Below, piece after piece: positions 16,818-25,326 of a stretch of 64,000 nucleotides of DNA (the stretch's first letter is position 1; every line of letters begins with the position of its first letter). The notes beneath the pieces were generated by a model. It was not told where the DNA came from. It saw nothing but the letters and a program-made list of their open reading frames with translations, and made no database searches. The stretch comes from Sva-07 sp963828415 (GTDB lineage: Bacteria; Actinomycetota; Acidimicrobiia; Acidimicrobiales; Ilumatobacteraceae), in contig CAWHEI010000003.1 of the NCBI GenBank assembly GCA_963828415.1, positions 758,366-822,365 on the forward strand, read 5' to 3'. The position numbers and the translations under genes are program-made.

Positions 16818-18362
16818 TCAGTTGCGTTGGTTGTAGCTCGCGATGAGCGAATCGGCTTGAGTGGCAGCGTCGGCGAGGGTCGAGGCGACGTCGGCACCGT
16901 TGAAGATCGCAGCGGTGGCATTCGCTGTGACGGTGCGCACCTCTCGCTGGGGTCCGAGCACGGGAGCCAATGACGCCACACCCTCGGGCGTACCGAGCAG
17001 CTGGTCGTAGGCCACCCGGAACCTCGGGTCCTCGGCGTAGGTGCCCGCCAACGGCTCGATGTCGACGGCGTCGCTGCGGATCGGGACGTAGCCGGTCTGC
17101 GATGCCCACTGCGACTGGGCCTCGGCGGTGATCAGGTACGTGATGTAGTCCCAGGCCGCAGCGGACTTCTCGTCGCCCTTGCCGTCGACGATCCACAGGG
17201 ACGCGCCACCGAGGTTCACCGACGGATCAGGGCTGGGGCCCGGCATGGGTCCGACGCCGACATCGGCATCGGTCAGCCCGGGTGCCAGTCCGCCCGCGAT
17301 GGCGGCGAGCACACCGCCGAGCGAGGCGCTGGTGCCGATCGTCATCGCCCCGTCGGCGGCCGGATCGATCAGCTTCAGGAAGATGTCCTGTCCGCTGGCG
17401 TTGTCGCCGACCGACACGGCGAGACCGTCGTTGATCATGTCCTGCAGGAACGTCATCACCTCGATGCCCTCAGGGCTGTCGAACAGCACCTCGGTGGCCG
17501 GCGCACTGCGGCCGTTGTCGTTGTCGGCGTAGAGCACTCCTGCACGTGCGAACCACTGCTCGAGGAACCAGCCGCCACCTGAGTCGGTTCCCGAGTCGAG
17601 CACCCAGCCGTAGGTGGCGGCGGCGTTGTCGACGATCTGCTGCGACGTCGCGCGCATCTCCTCGAGCGTGATCGGCGTGACGTCCGGGTCGAGACCCGCC
17701 GCCTCGAACTTGGGCTTGAGGTAGTAGAGCACCGGGTTGCTCACGTTGAACGGCATCGCCCACTGCACGCCTTGCCACGTGTAGGCGTCGAGGGTCCGGT
17801 CGAGGAACGGTGAGGTGTCGAAGCCGCTGTCCTCGATGCAGGCACCGATCGGGATCAACGTGTCGGACTGGGCGAAGGTCTGCAGCGTGTACTCGGGGAA
17901 CTGGATCATGTCGGGCCGACTGTCGGGGCTCGACTGGATGTACTTGTCGATGGCCGCGTCGTAGCCGGTCTGGTTCTGCAGGGTGACCTTCACCTTGTCC
18001 TGGCTGGCGTTGTAGGCGTCGGTCAACTCGATCAGCGAGTCCTCGAGCACGTCGTTCATGCCGTGCCAGAACGTGATCTCCACCGGACCCGCGGCCGAAT
18101 CGAGCGCACCAGTCGGGCAGTCGGGGAACTGCGACAGCGGCGCGATCGTCGTCGTCGACGCGAGCGCCGTCTCGTCGGGCGCGCTGGCATCGGTGGTGGC
18201 GTCCGGAGCGTCGGTCGTGGCGGCCTGGTCGCCGCTGTCGATGTCGAGCGCCGACTCACCGGACGAGCACGCAGCAGCAACAGAGGCGGCGGCGACACCG
18301 AGCGCGGCGAGGCGGAGGACCGGGCGACGACGGATCGAGCGATGGTGGATGCGGGGGGACAT
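16818..18362 (-). CDS. ABC transporter solute-binding lipoprotein (UgpB-like)
   Basis: A 514-residue extracytoplasmic binding protein. A basic N-terminus and the lipobox VAAAC are followed by an Asp/Thr/Ala linker. The family-1 solute-binding fold begins at VEITFWHGMNDVLEDSLIEL, typical of glycerol-3-phosphate and sugar binders (UgpB). Other recognisable parts are VNLGGASLWIVDGK and SAAAWDYITYLITAEAQSQWASQTGYVPIR. It captures substrate outside the membrane for the two permeases encoded just upstream on the same strand (4-nt gap). The exact ligand, glycerol-3-phosphate or an oligosaccharide, cannot be read from sequence. Confidence 0.88.
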   Translation of the reverse strand: MSPRIHHRSIRRRPVLRLAALGVAAASVAAACSSGESALDIDSGDQAATTDAPDATTDASAPDETALASTTTIAPLSQFPDCPTGALDSAAGPVEITFWHGMNDVLEDSLIELTDAYNASQDKVKVTLQNQTGYDAAIDKYIQSSPDSRPDMIQFPEYTLQTFAQSDTLIPIGACIEDSGFDTSPFLDRTLDAYTWQGVQWAMPFNVSNPVLYYLKPKFEAAGLDPDVTPITLEEMRATSQQIVDNAAATYGWVLDSGTDSGGGWFLEQWFARAGVLYADNDNGRSAPATEVLFDSPEGIEVMTFLQDMINDGLAVSVGDNASGQDIFLKLIDPAADGAMTIGTSASLGGVLAAIAGGLAPGLTDADVGVGPMPGPSPDPSVNLGGASLWIVDGKGDEKSAAAWDYITYLITAEAQSQWASQTGYVPIRSDAVDIEPLAGTYAEDPRFRVAYDQLLGTPEGVASLAPVLGPQREVRTVTANATAAIFNGADVASTLADAATQADSLIASYNQRN

Positions 18363-18366
18363 CAGG

Positions 18367-19275
18367 TCATCCTTTCACGGCGCCCGCAGTGAGGCCGCGG
18401 ACGAGTTGACGTTGGAAAATGAAGAGCGCGACGAAGATCGGGATCGCGGCGATCACCGTGCCGGCCATCACGAGGTTCGGTTCGGACAGCGTCGATCGGC
18501 TGAGCAGCCGAAGCCCGCTCTGGACCGTGTTCATGTCGGCCTCGTTGATCACCAGGTTGGGCCAGAGGTACTGGTTCCAGGTTCCGAGAAAGCTGAAAAG
18601 CGCGAGTGCGCCGATCGTCGGTCGCACGAGCGGCACGGCAACGTGGCGAAGGAAGCCGAGGTGACCGACCCCGTCGATGGCAGCGGCATCGCGCAGATCT
18701 CGCGGCAGGGTCAGGAACACCTGGCGGAGCAGGAAGATGCCGAACGCCGTGGCGAGGAACGGCACCGCCAGGCCTTGGTAGGTGTTGAGCCAACCGAGGC
18801 CGTCGACCGTGTCGAGGTTGACAACGAGCGTGGCTTCGGCGGGGACCAGCAACGTGGCCACGAAGACGAGGAAGATGGCGCGCTTGCCGGGGAACTCGAG
18901 GAGCGCAAAGGCGTACGCGGCGAGGACCGACGTCACGACTTGGGCGACGGTGACGATCGTGGCCACGACGAACGAGTTGAAGAGGTAGCGACCGAGATTT
19001 CCCTCGTTCCACGCCTCGACCAGCACATCGAAGGTCACCGTGGTCGGCACCAGCGGGTTCTTCAACACTTCACTGCCGGGCTTCAACGCAGCGACGACAG
19101 TCGTGTAGATCGGGAAGACCACGAGGAACGTCACGATGCACAGCAGTGCATACCTGCCGAACTTGCCGGCGCCGGTCGGTTGATCGAACGTGCGCATCGG
19201 GCGCCGTCGCCGCGCTGCGCGGGCCAGCTCTCCCGGGACCGGCATGGTCAGGTCATCGGTGAGTTCAATCGCCAT
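18367..19275 (-). CDS. ABC transporter permease (UgpE-like, MalG-type)
   Basis: About 302 residues with six predicted TM helices. The cytoplasmic EAA loop DAAAIDGVGHLGFLRHVAVPLVRP, which contacts the ATPase, is near the C-terminus. The GSEVLKNP and FNSFVVATIVTV parts fit the sugar/glycerol-3-phosphate family. ATG 19275 (MAIELTDD) overlaps the preceding permease stop by 11 nt; the longer open frame upstream is cysteine-rich nonsense and is not used. It is the second permease of the importer. Confidence 0.88.
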   Translation of the reverse strand: MAIELTDDLTMPVPGELARAARRRRPMRTFDQPTGAGKFGRYALLCIVTFLVVFPIYTTVVAALKPGSEVLKNPLVPTTVTFDVLVEAWNEGNLGRYLFNSFVVATIVTVAQVVTSVLAAYAFALLEFPGKRAIFLVFVATLLVPAEATLVVNLDTVDGLGWLNTYQGLAVPFLATAFGIFLLRQVFLTLPRDLRDAAAIDGVGHLGFLRHVAVPLVRPTIGALALFSFLGTWNQYLWPNLVINEADMNTVQSGLRLLSRSTLSEPNLVMAGTVIAAIPIFVALFIFQRQLVRGLTAGAVKG

Positions 19276-20185
19276 AGTGCACCCGACGTCCGATTCCGGC
19301 GAGCTGCAGCCCCGACAGCACGAGCAGCAGCAGGAACAGCAGCACCGCGGCCCCCGCCTGCAGTCCGACATCGTTGCGGATCGGCGAGTTCTGTCCGTAG
19401 ATGAAGTACGGGATGGTGGTGGTCGGGTTGGTGGGCTGCGGACCTCCGCCGGTGAGCAGGTCGATCTCGCCGTAGGCCTGGAAGGCCCGGGTCGTCGACA
19501 CGATCACGACGAACAACAGGGTCGGGCCGAGCATCGGCACCGTGATCGACCAGAAGCGGCGGATTCCCCCGGCGCCATCGACAGCTGCGGCTTCGTGGAG
19601 GTCCCGCGGGATCGACTGCAGTCCGGCGGTGACGAGGATGAAAGTGAAGCCGAGATTCGCCCACACGCTCGATGCGCTCACCGCCCACAACGCGGTCTCG
19701 GGGTCCTGCAGCCAGCCGGGACTCTTCACCGACGGGAACAACGAGTTGAACCATCCGACGTTGGCGAGCGCACCGACCGAGGGTTGCAGGAGGAACAACC
19801 ACATCAGGCTGGCAACGGCGACCGAGGTGGCCACGGTGGACGAGAAGATCGCACGGAACGCGCCGATCCCGCGGAGGTACTTGTCGGCGAGCACGGCCAG
19901 GCCGACGCCGAGGATCACTCCGGCCGGCGCCGTGATCAGCGCGAAACGGATCGTGACACCGAGCGCGTTCTGGAACTCGCTGCTGCGGAACAGGTCGAGG
20001 TACTGGCCGAAGCCCTGCGACACACAGTTGTTGCCGAAGTTGTCGCAGCGTTGCTGGCCGAGCCACACGGCTCGCCCGAGCGGATAGAGCACGAACACCC
20101 CGAGGATGATCGCCGACGGTGCCAGCATCGCAAGAGCGAGCGGGAGGTCACCCAACCGAGATCGACGACGGCGGTCTGCGGCCAC
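19265..20185 (-). CDS. ABC transporter permease (UgpA-like, MalF-type)
   Basis: A 306-residue inner-membrane permease with six TM helices. The EAA loop is LHEAAAVDGAGGIRRFWSITVPMLGP. It heads a permease-permease-binding protein operon. No nucleotide-binding subunit is encoded nearby, so the importer probably uses a shared ATPase encoded elsewhere, as MsiK-type systems do in actinobacteria; this is inferred. A short two-cysteine insertion (QQRCDNFGNNC) in the first periplasmic loop is unusual. Confidence 0.88.
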   Translation of the reverse strand: MAADRRRRSRLGDLPLALAMLAPSAIILGVFVLYPLGRAVWLGQQRCDNFGNNCVSQGFGQYLDLFRSSEFQNALGVTIRFALITAPAGVILGVGLAVLADKYLRGIGAFRAIFSSTVATSVAVASLMWLFLLQPSVGALANVGWFNSLFPSVKSPGWLQDPETALWAVSASSVWANLGFTFILVTAGLQSIPRDLHEAAAVDGAGGIRRFWSITVPMLGPTLLFVVIVSTTRAFQAYGEIDLLTGGGPQPTNPTTTIPYFIYGQNSPIRNDVGLQAGAAVLLFLLLLVLSGLQLAGIGRRVHYGD

Positions 20186-20256
20186 GCCTCCAACCCTATT
20201 GCAGGGCGCTCGTCCCCGCGGGATCCCTCACCGACGAGCGACTAGCCTCGCCCTCC

Positions 20257-20493
20257 GTGACCGACTCCGCCCCCGAGCCGACCCCCGACGTCCTCGACCT
20301 GCCTGGCACGTCTCCTACGCCAGCAGCCCCGGCGGGCGATCCGGTCGATCTGGATGCGATCGAGCGCGACCTCGCCGGTGTCGAACGGGCGCTCGAACGT
20401 CTGTCGGACGGCACGTACTGGACCGACGAGGTGACCGGCGCGCCGATCCCCGAACAGGTCCTCGCCGACGACCCGACCGCTCGGCGAGCCTGA
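20257..20493 (+). CDS. Small DksA/TraR-like protein lacking the zinc cysteines
   Basis: A 78-residue acidic protein. The C-terminal part DAIERDLAGVERALERLSDG followed by TYWTDEVTGAPIPEQVL aligns with the DksA/TraR zinc-finger end, but the four zinc cysteines are absent. The helical coiled part is shortened. Start GTG 20257 follows a non-coding stretch, and the TGA overlaps the ATG of the AarF gene by one base, so the two are translationally coupled. Function is unknown; loss of the finger argues against classic RNA-polymerase secondary-channel binding. Confidence 0.65.
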   Translation: MTDSAPEPTPDVLDLPGTSPTPAAPAGDPVDLDAIERDLAGVERALERLSDGTYWTDEVTGAPIPEQVLADDPTARRA

Positions 20494-21941
20494 TGCAACG
20501 CAAGGCCGTTGCCGGCATCGCATCGATCGTGGCGCTCGCTGCCGGGCTCGCGGCCGCAGCGCAGAAGGCGAAGGAATCGCCGCTCACCAGCAGGTTCAAC
20601 CGATCGGCGCGCGTGTGGAAGCTCTCGGCGCGCAATTCGGCACGCTACGCGGTGTCACGAGTGCGCGGGATCGGCTCGGCCGAGGAGCGCCGGGCACAGC
20701 TCGACGAGCAGTTCGCCATCCGTACGGCGGAGGACGTCGCCAAGGAACTCGGCGAGATGAAGGGCGTGCTGATGAAAGCCGGCCAGCTGATCAGCTTCAT
20801 CTTCGAAGCGCTCCCCGACGAGGCCCAAGAGGCACTGGCCACGCTGCAGGCCGATGCCGCTCCGATGGCGCCGACGTTGGCGGCAAACGTCGTCAAGGGC
20901 GACTTCGGCAAACCCCCCGAGAAGCTGTTCCTCGACTGGTCCGACATGCCGGTCGCTGCCGCGTCGATCGGGCAGGTCCATCGGGCGGTCACGCACGACG
21001 GACGCGATGTCGCCGTCAAGGTGCAGTACCCGGGCGTGCACGAGGCGATCGAGAGCGACCTCGACGCGGCCGAGGTGATGTACGCCATGTTCTCGTCGAT
21101 GATGCTCAAGGGCCTCGACGCGAAGGGACTCGTCGACGAGCTGCGCGACCGGATGCGCGAGGAGCTCGACTACTCGATCGAGGCCGGCAACCTCGCCGAG
21201 TTCGAGTCGCGGTTCCAGGGCCACCCGTGGGTGCGGATCCCGAAGCTCGTGCCGGAGCTGAGCAGCGGGCGGGTGCTGACCACCGAGTGGATCGACGGGA
21301 TGACGTTCGACCAGTTCCGCACCACCGAGTCGTACGAGACCAAGCAGCGCGCCGGTGAGGTCATCTGGCGGTTCGCGCAAGGCGCGATCATGCGCCACGG
21401 AATCTTCAACGGCGACCCGCACCCCGGCAACTACAAGTTCCACCACGACGGCAGCGTCTCGTTCCTCGACTACGGGCTCGTGAAGCGGTGGTCGCCAGGC
21501 GAGTGGGAGACGTTGCGTCCGACCGTCGACGCGATCATCATCGAACGCGACCCGGAATTGCTGGTTCGCGAGATGGTGCGCTCGAAGTTCCTCCCGGAAG
21601 GACATGGCCTCGATCCGGCACTGGTGTACGACTACGTGTCGAGCCCGTACATCCCGTACCTGACCGACGAGTTCACGTTCACCCGCGACTGGATGCGCGA
21701 GACGATCGCCAAGATCTTCGACGTGCAGGGCCCGCACGGCCCGGTGATCGAGCAGCTCAACATGCCGCCGAGTTTCGTGATCCTCGACCGGGTGGTGTGG
21801 GGCGTGAGTGCGATCCTCGGCAAGCTCGAGGCGACGGGCCCGTGGCGCGGAATGCTGCTCGAGTACATCGCCGACGGCGAACCGGCCACCGACCTCGGCG
21901 CCGCCGAGGCCACCTGGGCTGCCGGCCGCTCCATCCGCTGA
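20493..21941 (+). CDS. AarF/ABC1/UbiB-family kinase-like protein
   Basis: A 482-residue atypical kinase-like protein. The family-specific KxGQ motif is in GVLMKAGQLISF and the Ala-rich loop is in VAAASIGQVHRAV. The catalytic-loop equivalent and metal site are GDPHPGNYKF and FLDYGLVKRW. UbiB/ABC1 proteins bind ATP and support quinone or isoprenoid lipid metabolism. The N-terminal 25 residues contain a weak hydrophobic stretch. It is coupled to the small DksA-like gene and followed 22 bp later by a two-copy hairpin-repeat array. Confidence 0.88.
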   Translation: MQRKAVAGIASIVALAAGLAAAAQKAKESPLTSRFNRSARVWKLSARNSARYAVSRVRGIGSAEERRAQLDEQFAIRTAEDVAKELGEMKGVLMKAGQLISFIFEALPDEAQEALATLQADAAPMAPTLAANVVKGDFGKPPEKLFLDWSDMPVAAASIGQVHRAVTHDGRDVAVKVQYPGVHEAIESDLDAAEVMYAMFSSMMLKGLDAKGLVDELRDRMREELDYSIEAGNLAEFESRFQGHPWVRIPKLVPELSSGRVLTTEWIDGMTFDQFRTTESYETKQRAGEVIWRFAQGAIMRHGIFNGDPHPGNYKFHHDGSVSFLDYGLVKRWSPGEWETLRPTVDAIIIERDPELLVREMVRSKFLPEGHGLDPALVYDYVSSPYIPYLTDEFTFTRDWMRETIAKIFDVQGPHGPVIEQLNMPPSFVILDRVVWGVSAILGKLEATGPWRGMLLEYIADGEPATDLGAAEATWAAGRSIR

Positions 21942-21963
21942 CCGACCCGGCCAGACCCACAAC

Positions 21964-22062
21964 GATGAGCCACACCGCCGTATCCGGTCGCCTCGCTCAT
22001 CGCAGCACCGACCAGACCCACAACGATGAGCCACACCGCCGTATCCGGTCGCCTCGCTCATC
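21964..22062. repeat. Two-copy array of the 38-bp hairpin repeat (61-bp period)
   Basis: Copies at 21964-22001 and 22025-22062 share GATGAGC / GCTCATC arms and the CCGTATCCGG core. They are spaced exactly 61 bp apart by a 23-bp spacer beginning GCAGCACCGACCAGACC. They lie directly after the AarF gene and before the ferritin-like operon. Terminator or attenuator function is possible but unproven. Confidence 0.9.
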
Positions 22063-22110
22063 GCAGCTCCGGTCGGAGGGCGTGCGGGCGGGTTCGTTAG
22101 CGTCGCGCGG

Positions 22111-22782
22111 ATGACGGACACGAGCCAGATCGAGTCGACGGCACGCCCACCATTCGCACCGTGGGACCGTCGAGACATCCCGGGATCGTTCAGCGTCGAC
22201 GAGACCGCACGCCGGGTCGGCAACTACAAGTGGACCGAGATGAAGCTGTTCGAGGCGCTGGGCGGCTGGGTGGCCACCGTCCCCGAACTCGACGTCAAGA
22301 TGCGCCTCGGCACACACTGCTACCACCACGCCTGGCACGCCGACCTCTGGCACAAGCGGCTCCCGGAGCTACGCGAGATGAAGCCCGAACGGCTCACCGT
22401 CGCAGCCAACGATGCGATGGAGCGATTCATCGAGGCGATGACGGAGCCCGAGGCACCCGAGCTCACCATCGAGAAGCTGGTGGGCGTGTACCGGGTGCTC
22501 ATCCCACGGTTCATCGCGGCGTACACGTACCACCGCAACAACACCAGCGAGATCACCGACGCACCGACGATCCGGTCGATCAACTTCATCCTGCAGGACG
22601 AGTTCGACGACTGGCGCGACGGCGAGATGCTGCTGCAATCGCTGATCACCACACCCGATCACGTCCGCCGCGCCGCCGACCATCAGGCCAAACTCGAAGC
22701 GCTGATGGTTGCAGCAGGGGGCATCACCGGGCCCGATAGCATCGGCTCGGGGAATACGACCACGACTGAAGGGGGCGCCTGA
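22111..22782 (+). CDS. Ferritin-like protein of unknown function
   Basis: A 223-residue all-helical protein. MKLFEALGGWVATVPELDVKM leads to a His-rich helix (THCYHHAWHADLWHKRLPEL). A later helix, INFILQDEFDDWRDGEMLLQ, carries acidic residues. This looks like a four-helix ferritin-like fold with possible metal ligands, but I cannot place it in a named family with certainty. It is the first gene of a three-gene operon: its TGA shares one base with the next ATG, which also encodes a ferritin-like protein. Confidence 0.65.
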   Translation: MTDTSQIESTARPPFAPWDRRDIPGSFSVDETARRVGNYKWTEMKLFEALGGWVATVPELDVKMRLGTHCYHHAWHADLWHKRLPELREMKPERLTVAANDAMERFIEAMTEPEAPELTIEKLVGVYRVLIPRFIAAYTYHRNNTSEITDAPTIRSINFILQDEFDDWRDGEMLLQSLITTPDHVRRAADHQAKLEALMVAAGGITGPDSIGSGNTTTTEGGA

Positions 22783-23642
22783 TGCGTCAGTTCTTTCCGG
22801 TAGAAGACCTCGCTCGTGACGAGCGGTTCGTGCAGACGAACATGGCCGAACGGATGAAGGACGGTCGCACGGCGATCGACGTGAAGGAGTCGTCGGCGAA
22901 GAGCCGAGGCGCCTCCAAGCGCCTCACGCCCGAACGCCACGACGCGTCCGACGCAGCCCGCGGGCTGATGCACGGGATCATGGTCGGCGAGATCCAGGCG
23001 CTCGAAGGCGCCGGGCGTACCGCCCACGACTTCGCCGCCGGCGACGGCACCAACGACACCGTCCCCTTCGAGCTGAAGCTCGACATGGCTCGCCAGGCGT
23101 GGGACGAGGCCCGCCACGTCGAGATCAGCGCCAAGCTGTCCGACTGGATGGGCACCGAGCTCGGCGAGTTCGCCGAGAACACCGTGCTGTTCGAAGCGGC
23201 GTGCTCGAACGATCCGATCCTCCGACTGGCCGGCGTCAACCGGGCGCTCGAAGGCCTCGCCATCGACGTGTTCACCCAGATGAAGGAGTTCGGCGACGTC
23301 GCCGGCGATCCGTATCTCGAGTTCTGCGAGGACTGGATGCTCGCCGACGAGGTGACCCACGTGAAGATGGGCTCCGACTGGTTGCGCAAGGTGACCGCCA
23401 ACGATCCCGACCGCCGGACCAAGGCACTCGAGTTCCAGCAGGTCGTCGACAAGCTGTTCAGCTTCGGTGGCGCACGCGGCGAGAGCGCCGAGAGTTCCTT
23501 CAGCCTTGCGAAGCGCTTCCGCGAGCTCGCAGGATTCACCGACGACGAGGTGGAGACGATCTCGCAGATGGATGCCGAGGCGCTGGAAGAGCGCAAGGAA
23601 GCGGTGCGCAAGTACCGCGAGCGCGTCGGCGCCGACGCCTGA
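22782..23642 (+). CDS. Ferritin-like di-iron-type protein (DUF455-like)
   Basis: A 286-residue helical protein with the two signature metal-ligand helices: MARQAWDEARHVEIS (ExxH) and MLADEVTHVKMGSDWLRKV (ExxH). A further Glu is in IMVGEIQALEGAGR. This pattern is that of ferritin-like oxidoreductases of the DUF455 type. Substrate and function are not known. It has a GGGGG-rich ribosome binding site and is embedded in an operon with another ferritin-like gene upstream and a small unknown gene two bases downstream. Confidence 0.72.
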   Translation: MRQFFPVEDLARDERFVQTNMAERMKDGRTAIDVKESSAKSRGASKRLTPERHDASDAARGLMHGIMVGEIQALEGAGRTAHDFAAGDGTNDTVPFELKLDMARQAWDEARHVEISAKLSDWMGTELGEFAENTVLFEAACSNDPILRLAGVNRALEGLAIDVFTQMKEFGDVAGDPYLEFCEDWMLADEVTHVKMGSDWLRKVTANDPDRRTKALEFQQVVDKLFSFGGARGESAESSFSLAKRFRELAGFTDDEVETISQMDAEALEERKEAVRKYRERVGADA

Positions 23643-23643
23643 C

Positions 23644-24219
23644 GTGACAGCCAGCCCTGCCTCTCCGACCTCGACGGCGAAGGTGACCGTCACACCTGCG
23701 GAGTTCACGTTCGTCAAGTACGACGCCGGCGAGATCGCGGCGATCGTGGCCGAACTGGCCGAGCGCCTCGAGATCGCCAACCCGATCCACGTCGTCGTCG
23801 ACGAGACCACACCGCTGGCCAAGGTCTACGAGGAGATCGACGCCGCGTCATCCGATGCGACGATCACTCTGCACGCTGAGAGCGGCGCCCTCGAGGATCG
23901 CAAACGACCGATGTCGTTCAGCGCCGAGGACGCTCGAGAAGCGCTCGGCCGGATGCTGCTGCGCGCCCGCGATCGGATGCGCACGGACTTCACCGACGCG
24001 CCGGGCGACCTCGAGCTCACGCTTGCGGAGAACGCTGCATGGGACACGTACTGCGCTGGACGGCTCGCGCGCATGGGCGTCGAGACCAACCAGCAGCGGT
24101 GGCGCTACAACCACCGCAACAGGTTCGGCTTCGACGATGGTGTCGACGCCGCGTTCGATGCGCTCTGGGCCGCCGATGACCTCGCCTGGGCCGCCGTCGT
24201 CGCCACAGCTCGCGGCTGA
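23644..24219 (+). CDS. Conserved-looking protein of unknown function, ferritin-like operon
   Basis: A 191-residue soluble protein starting at GTG 23644, one base after the preceding stop. The N-terminal half has an alpha/beta look (FTFVKYDAGEIAAIVAELAE, IHVVVDETTPLAKVYEEID). The C-terminal half has MLLRARDRMRTDF and RWRYNHRNRFGFDDGVDAAF. I recognise no domain. Tight coupling to two ferritin-like genes suggests a shared metal or redox function. Confidence 0.6.
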   Translation: MTASPASPTSTAKVTVTPAEFTFVKYDAGEIAAIVAELAERLEIANPIHVVVDETTPLAKVYEEIDAASSDATITLHAESGALEDRKRPMSFSAEDAREALGRMLLRARDRMRTDFTDAPGDLELTLAENAAWDTYCAGRLARMGVETNQQRWRYNHRNRFGFDDGVDAAFDALWAADDLAWAAVVATARG

Positions 24220-24246
24220 CCCCCACCGGATCCGTACAGTCGGGCC

Positions 24247-25215
24247 ATGTCCACGACACGCAGGCGTATCGCCACCAACGGAGTCGAACTCGACGTGATC
24301 GACGCAGGCACGCCCGGCGATCCGGTCGTCGTGCTCGTGCACGGATTCCCCGAGAGTTCCCATTCGTGGCGCCACCAGGTCGACCCCCTCGTGGCGGCCG
24401 GCTACCGGGTGCTCGTGCCCGACCAACGTGGCTACGGCGCGTCGAGCGCGCCGGCCGACGTCGGCGCATATCGATCCGATCATCTGGCCGCCGACCTCGT
24501 CGGGCTGCTCGACGATGTCGGCGCCGACGATGCGCTCTTCGTCGGCCACGACTGGGGATCGATGGTGGTGTGGGATCTCTCGCGGCTGCATCCCGACCGC
24601 GTGCGCGGACTCGTCAACGTGAGCGTGCCGTACACCGACTGGCCGGCGCGACCGACCGATCTGTTCCGGGCGCTGTCCGGGGACCGGTTCTTCTACATCC
24701 TCTACTTCCAGGACGTCGGCCCGGCCGAGGCCGAGCTGGAGGCCGACGTCGCCGAGACGATGCGCCTCACGCTGTGGGGAGGATCCGGTGAGATGTTCGG
24801 ACCGCCACCCGATCCGCTCCCGCCGATGGAAGGCACGGGTTTCCTCGACGCCATCACTCGTGGCGCCGATGTGCCCGACGGGGTGCCCGCGTGGCTCACC
24901 GCGGACGACCTCGCGACCTACACCGACGAGTTCGTCACGAGCGGGTTCTTCGGACCGCTGAGCTGGTACCGGAATCTCGACGCCGACTACGACCTGACCA
25001 AGGACCTCCCGCCGCCATCGATGCCGTGCGCGTTCATCGGTGGCACTCGGGACGGCGTGATCGCCGGGCGACTCGACACGATCGACGACACCCACGCCCA
25101 GCTGCCCGAGTATCGCGGGTCGATCCTCATCGACGGCGCCGGACACTGGACCCAGCAGGAACGCCCCGCCGAGTTCAACGCCGCACTGATCGACCTCCTC
25201 GCCCGAGTGCGCTGA
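24247..25215 (+). CDS. Alpha/beta hydrolase, epoxide-hydrolase-like
   Basis: A 322-residue alpha/beta-hydrolase. The oxyanion motif is LVHGFPESSHSWRHQ and the nucleophile elbow GHDWGSMV places Asp as nucleophile, as in epoxide hydrolases and haloalkane dehalogenases. The second motif VLVPDQRGYGASS and the C-terminal His in DGAGHWTQQERP complete the triad. The HGFPES and D-nucleophile combination favours epoxide hydrolase. It is monocistronic, 27 nt after the ferritin-like operon. Confidence 0.85.
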   Translation: MSTTRRRIATNGVELDVIDAGTPGDPVVVLVHGFPESSHSWRHQVDPLVAAGYRVLVPDQRGYGASSAPADVGAYRSDHLAADLVGLLDDVGADDALFVGHDWGSMVVWDLSRLHPDRVRGLVNVSVPYTDWPARPTDLFRALSGDRFFYILYFQDVGPAEAELEADVAETMRLTLWGGSGEMFGPPPDPLPPMEGTGFLDAITRGADVPDGVPAWLTADDLATYTDEFVTSGFFGPLSWYRNLDADYDLTKDLPPPSMPCAFIGGTRDGVIAGRLDTIDDTHAQLPEYRGSILIDGAGHWTQQERPAEFNAALIDLLARVR

Positions 25216-25252
25216 CATCACCACGCACGCATCACCCACGCACGCATCACCA

Positions 25253-25304
25253 CGTTTGCGTTGCATTTTCGGTGACCCGGGTCACCGAAAATGCAACGCA
25301 AACG
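25253..25304. repeat. Perfect 52-bp palindrome
   Basis: Two exact 26-bp inverted halves without a loop, the left one starting CGTTTGCGTTGCATTTTC and meeting at GACCC/GGGTC. It is preceded by short direct repeats of CACGCATCAC at about 25222-25252. A diverged copy of the same length is at 13884. It lies between convergent genes, so it may serve as a bidirectional terminator or be a mobile REP-like element. Confidence 0.95.
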
Positions 25305-25326
25305 GGCTGGGTTTGTGCGCCGGGGC

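Noticed and set aside
20106..20256. Longer N-terminus for the DksA-like and AarF frames
   Set aside because: The upstream frame overlaps the divergent permease start region, is low-complexity Arg-rich, and has no plausible start signal.
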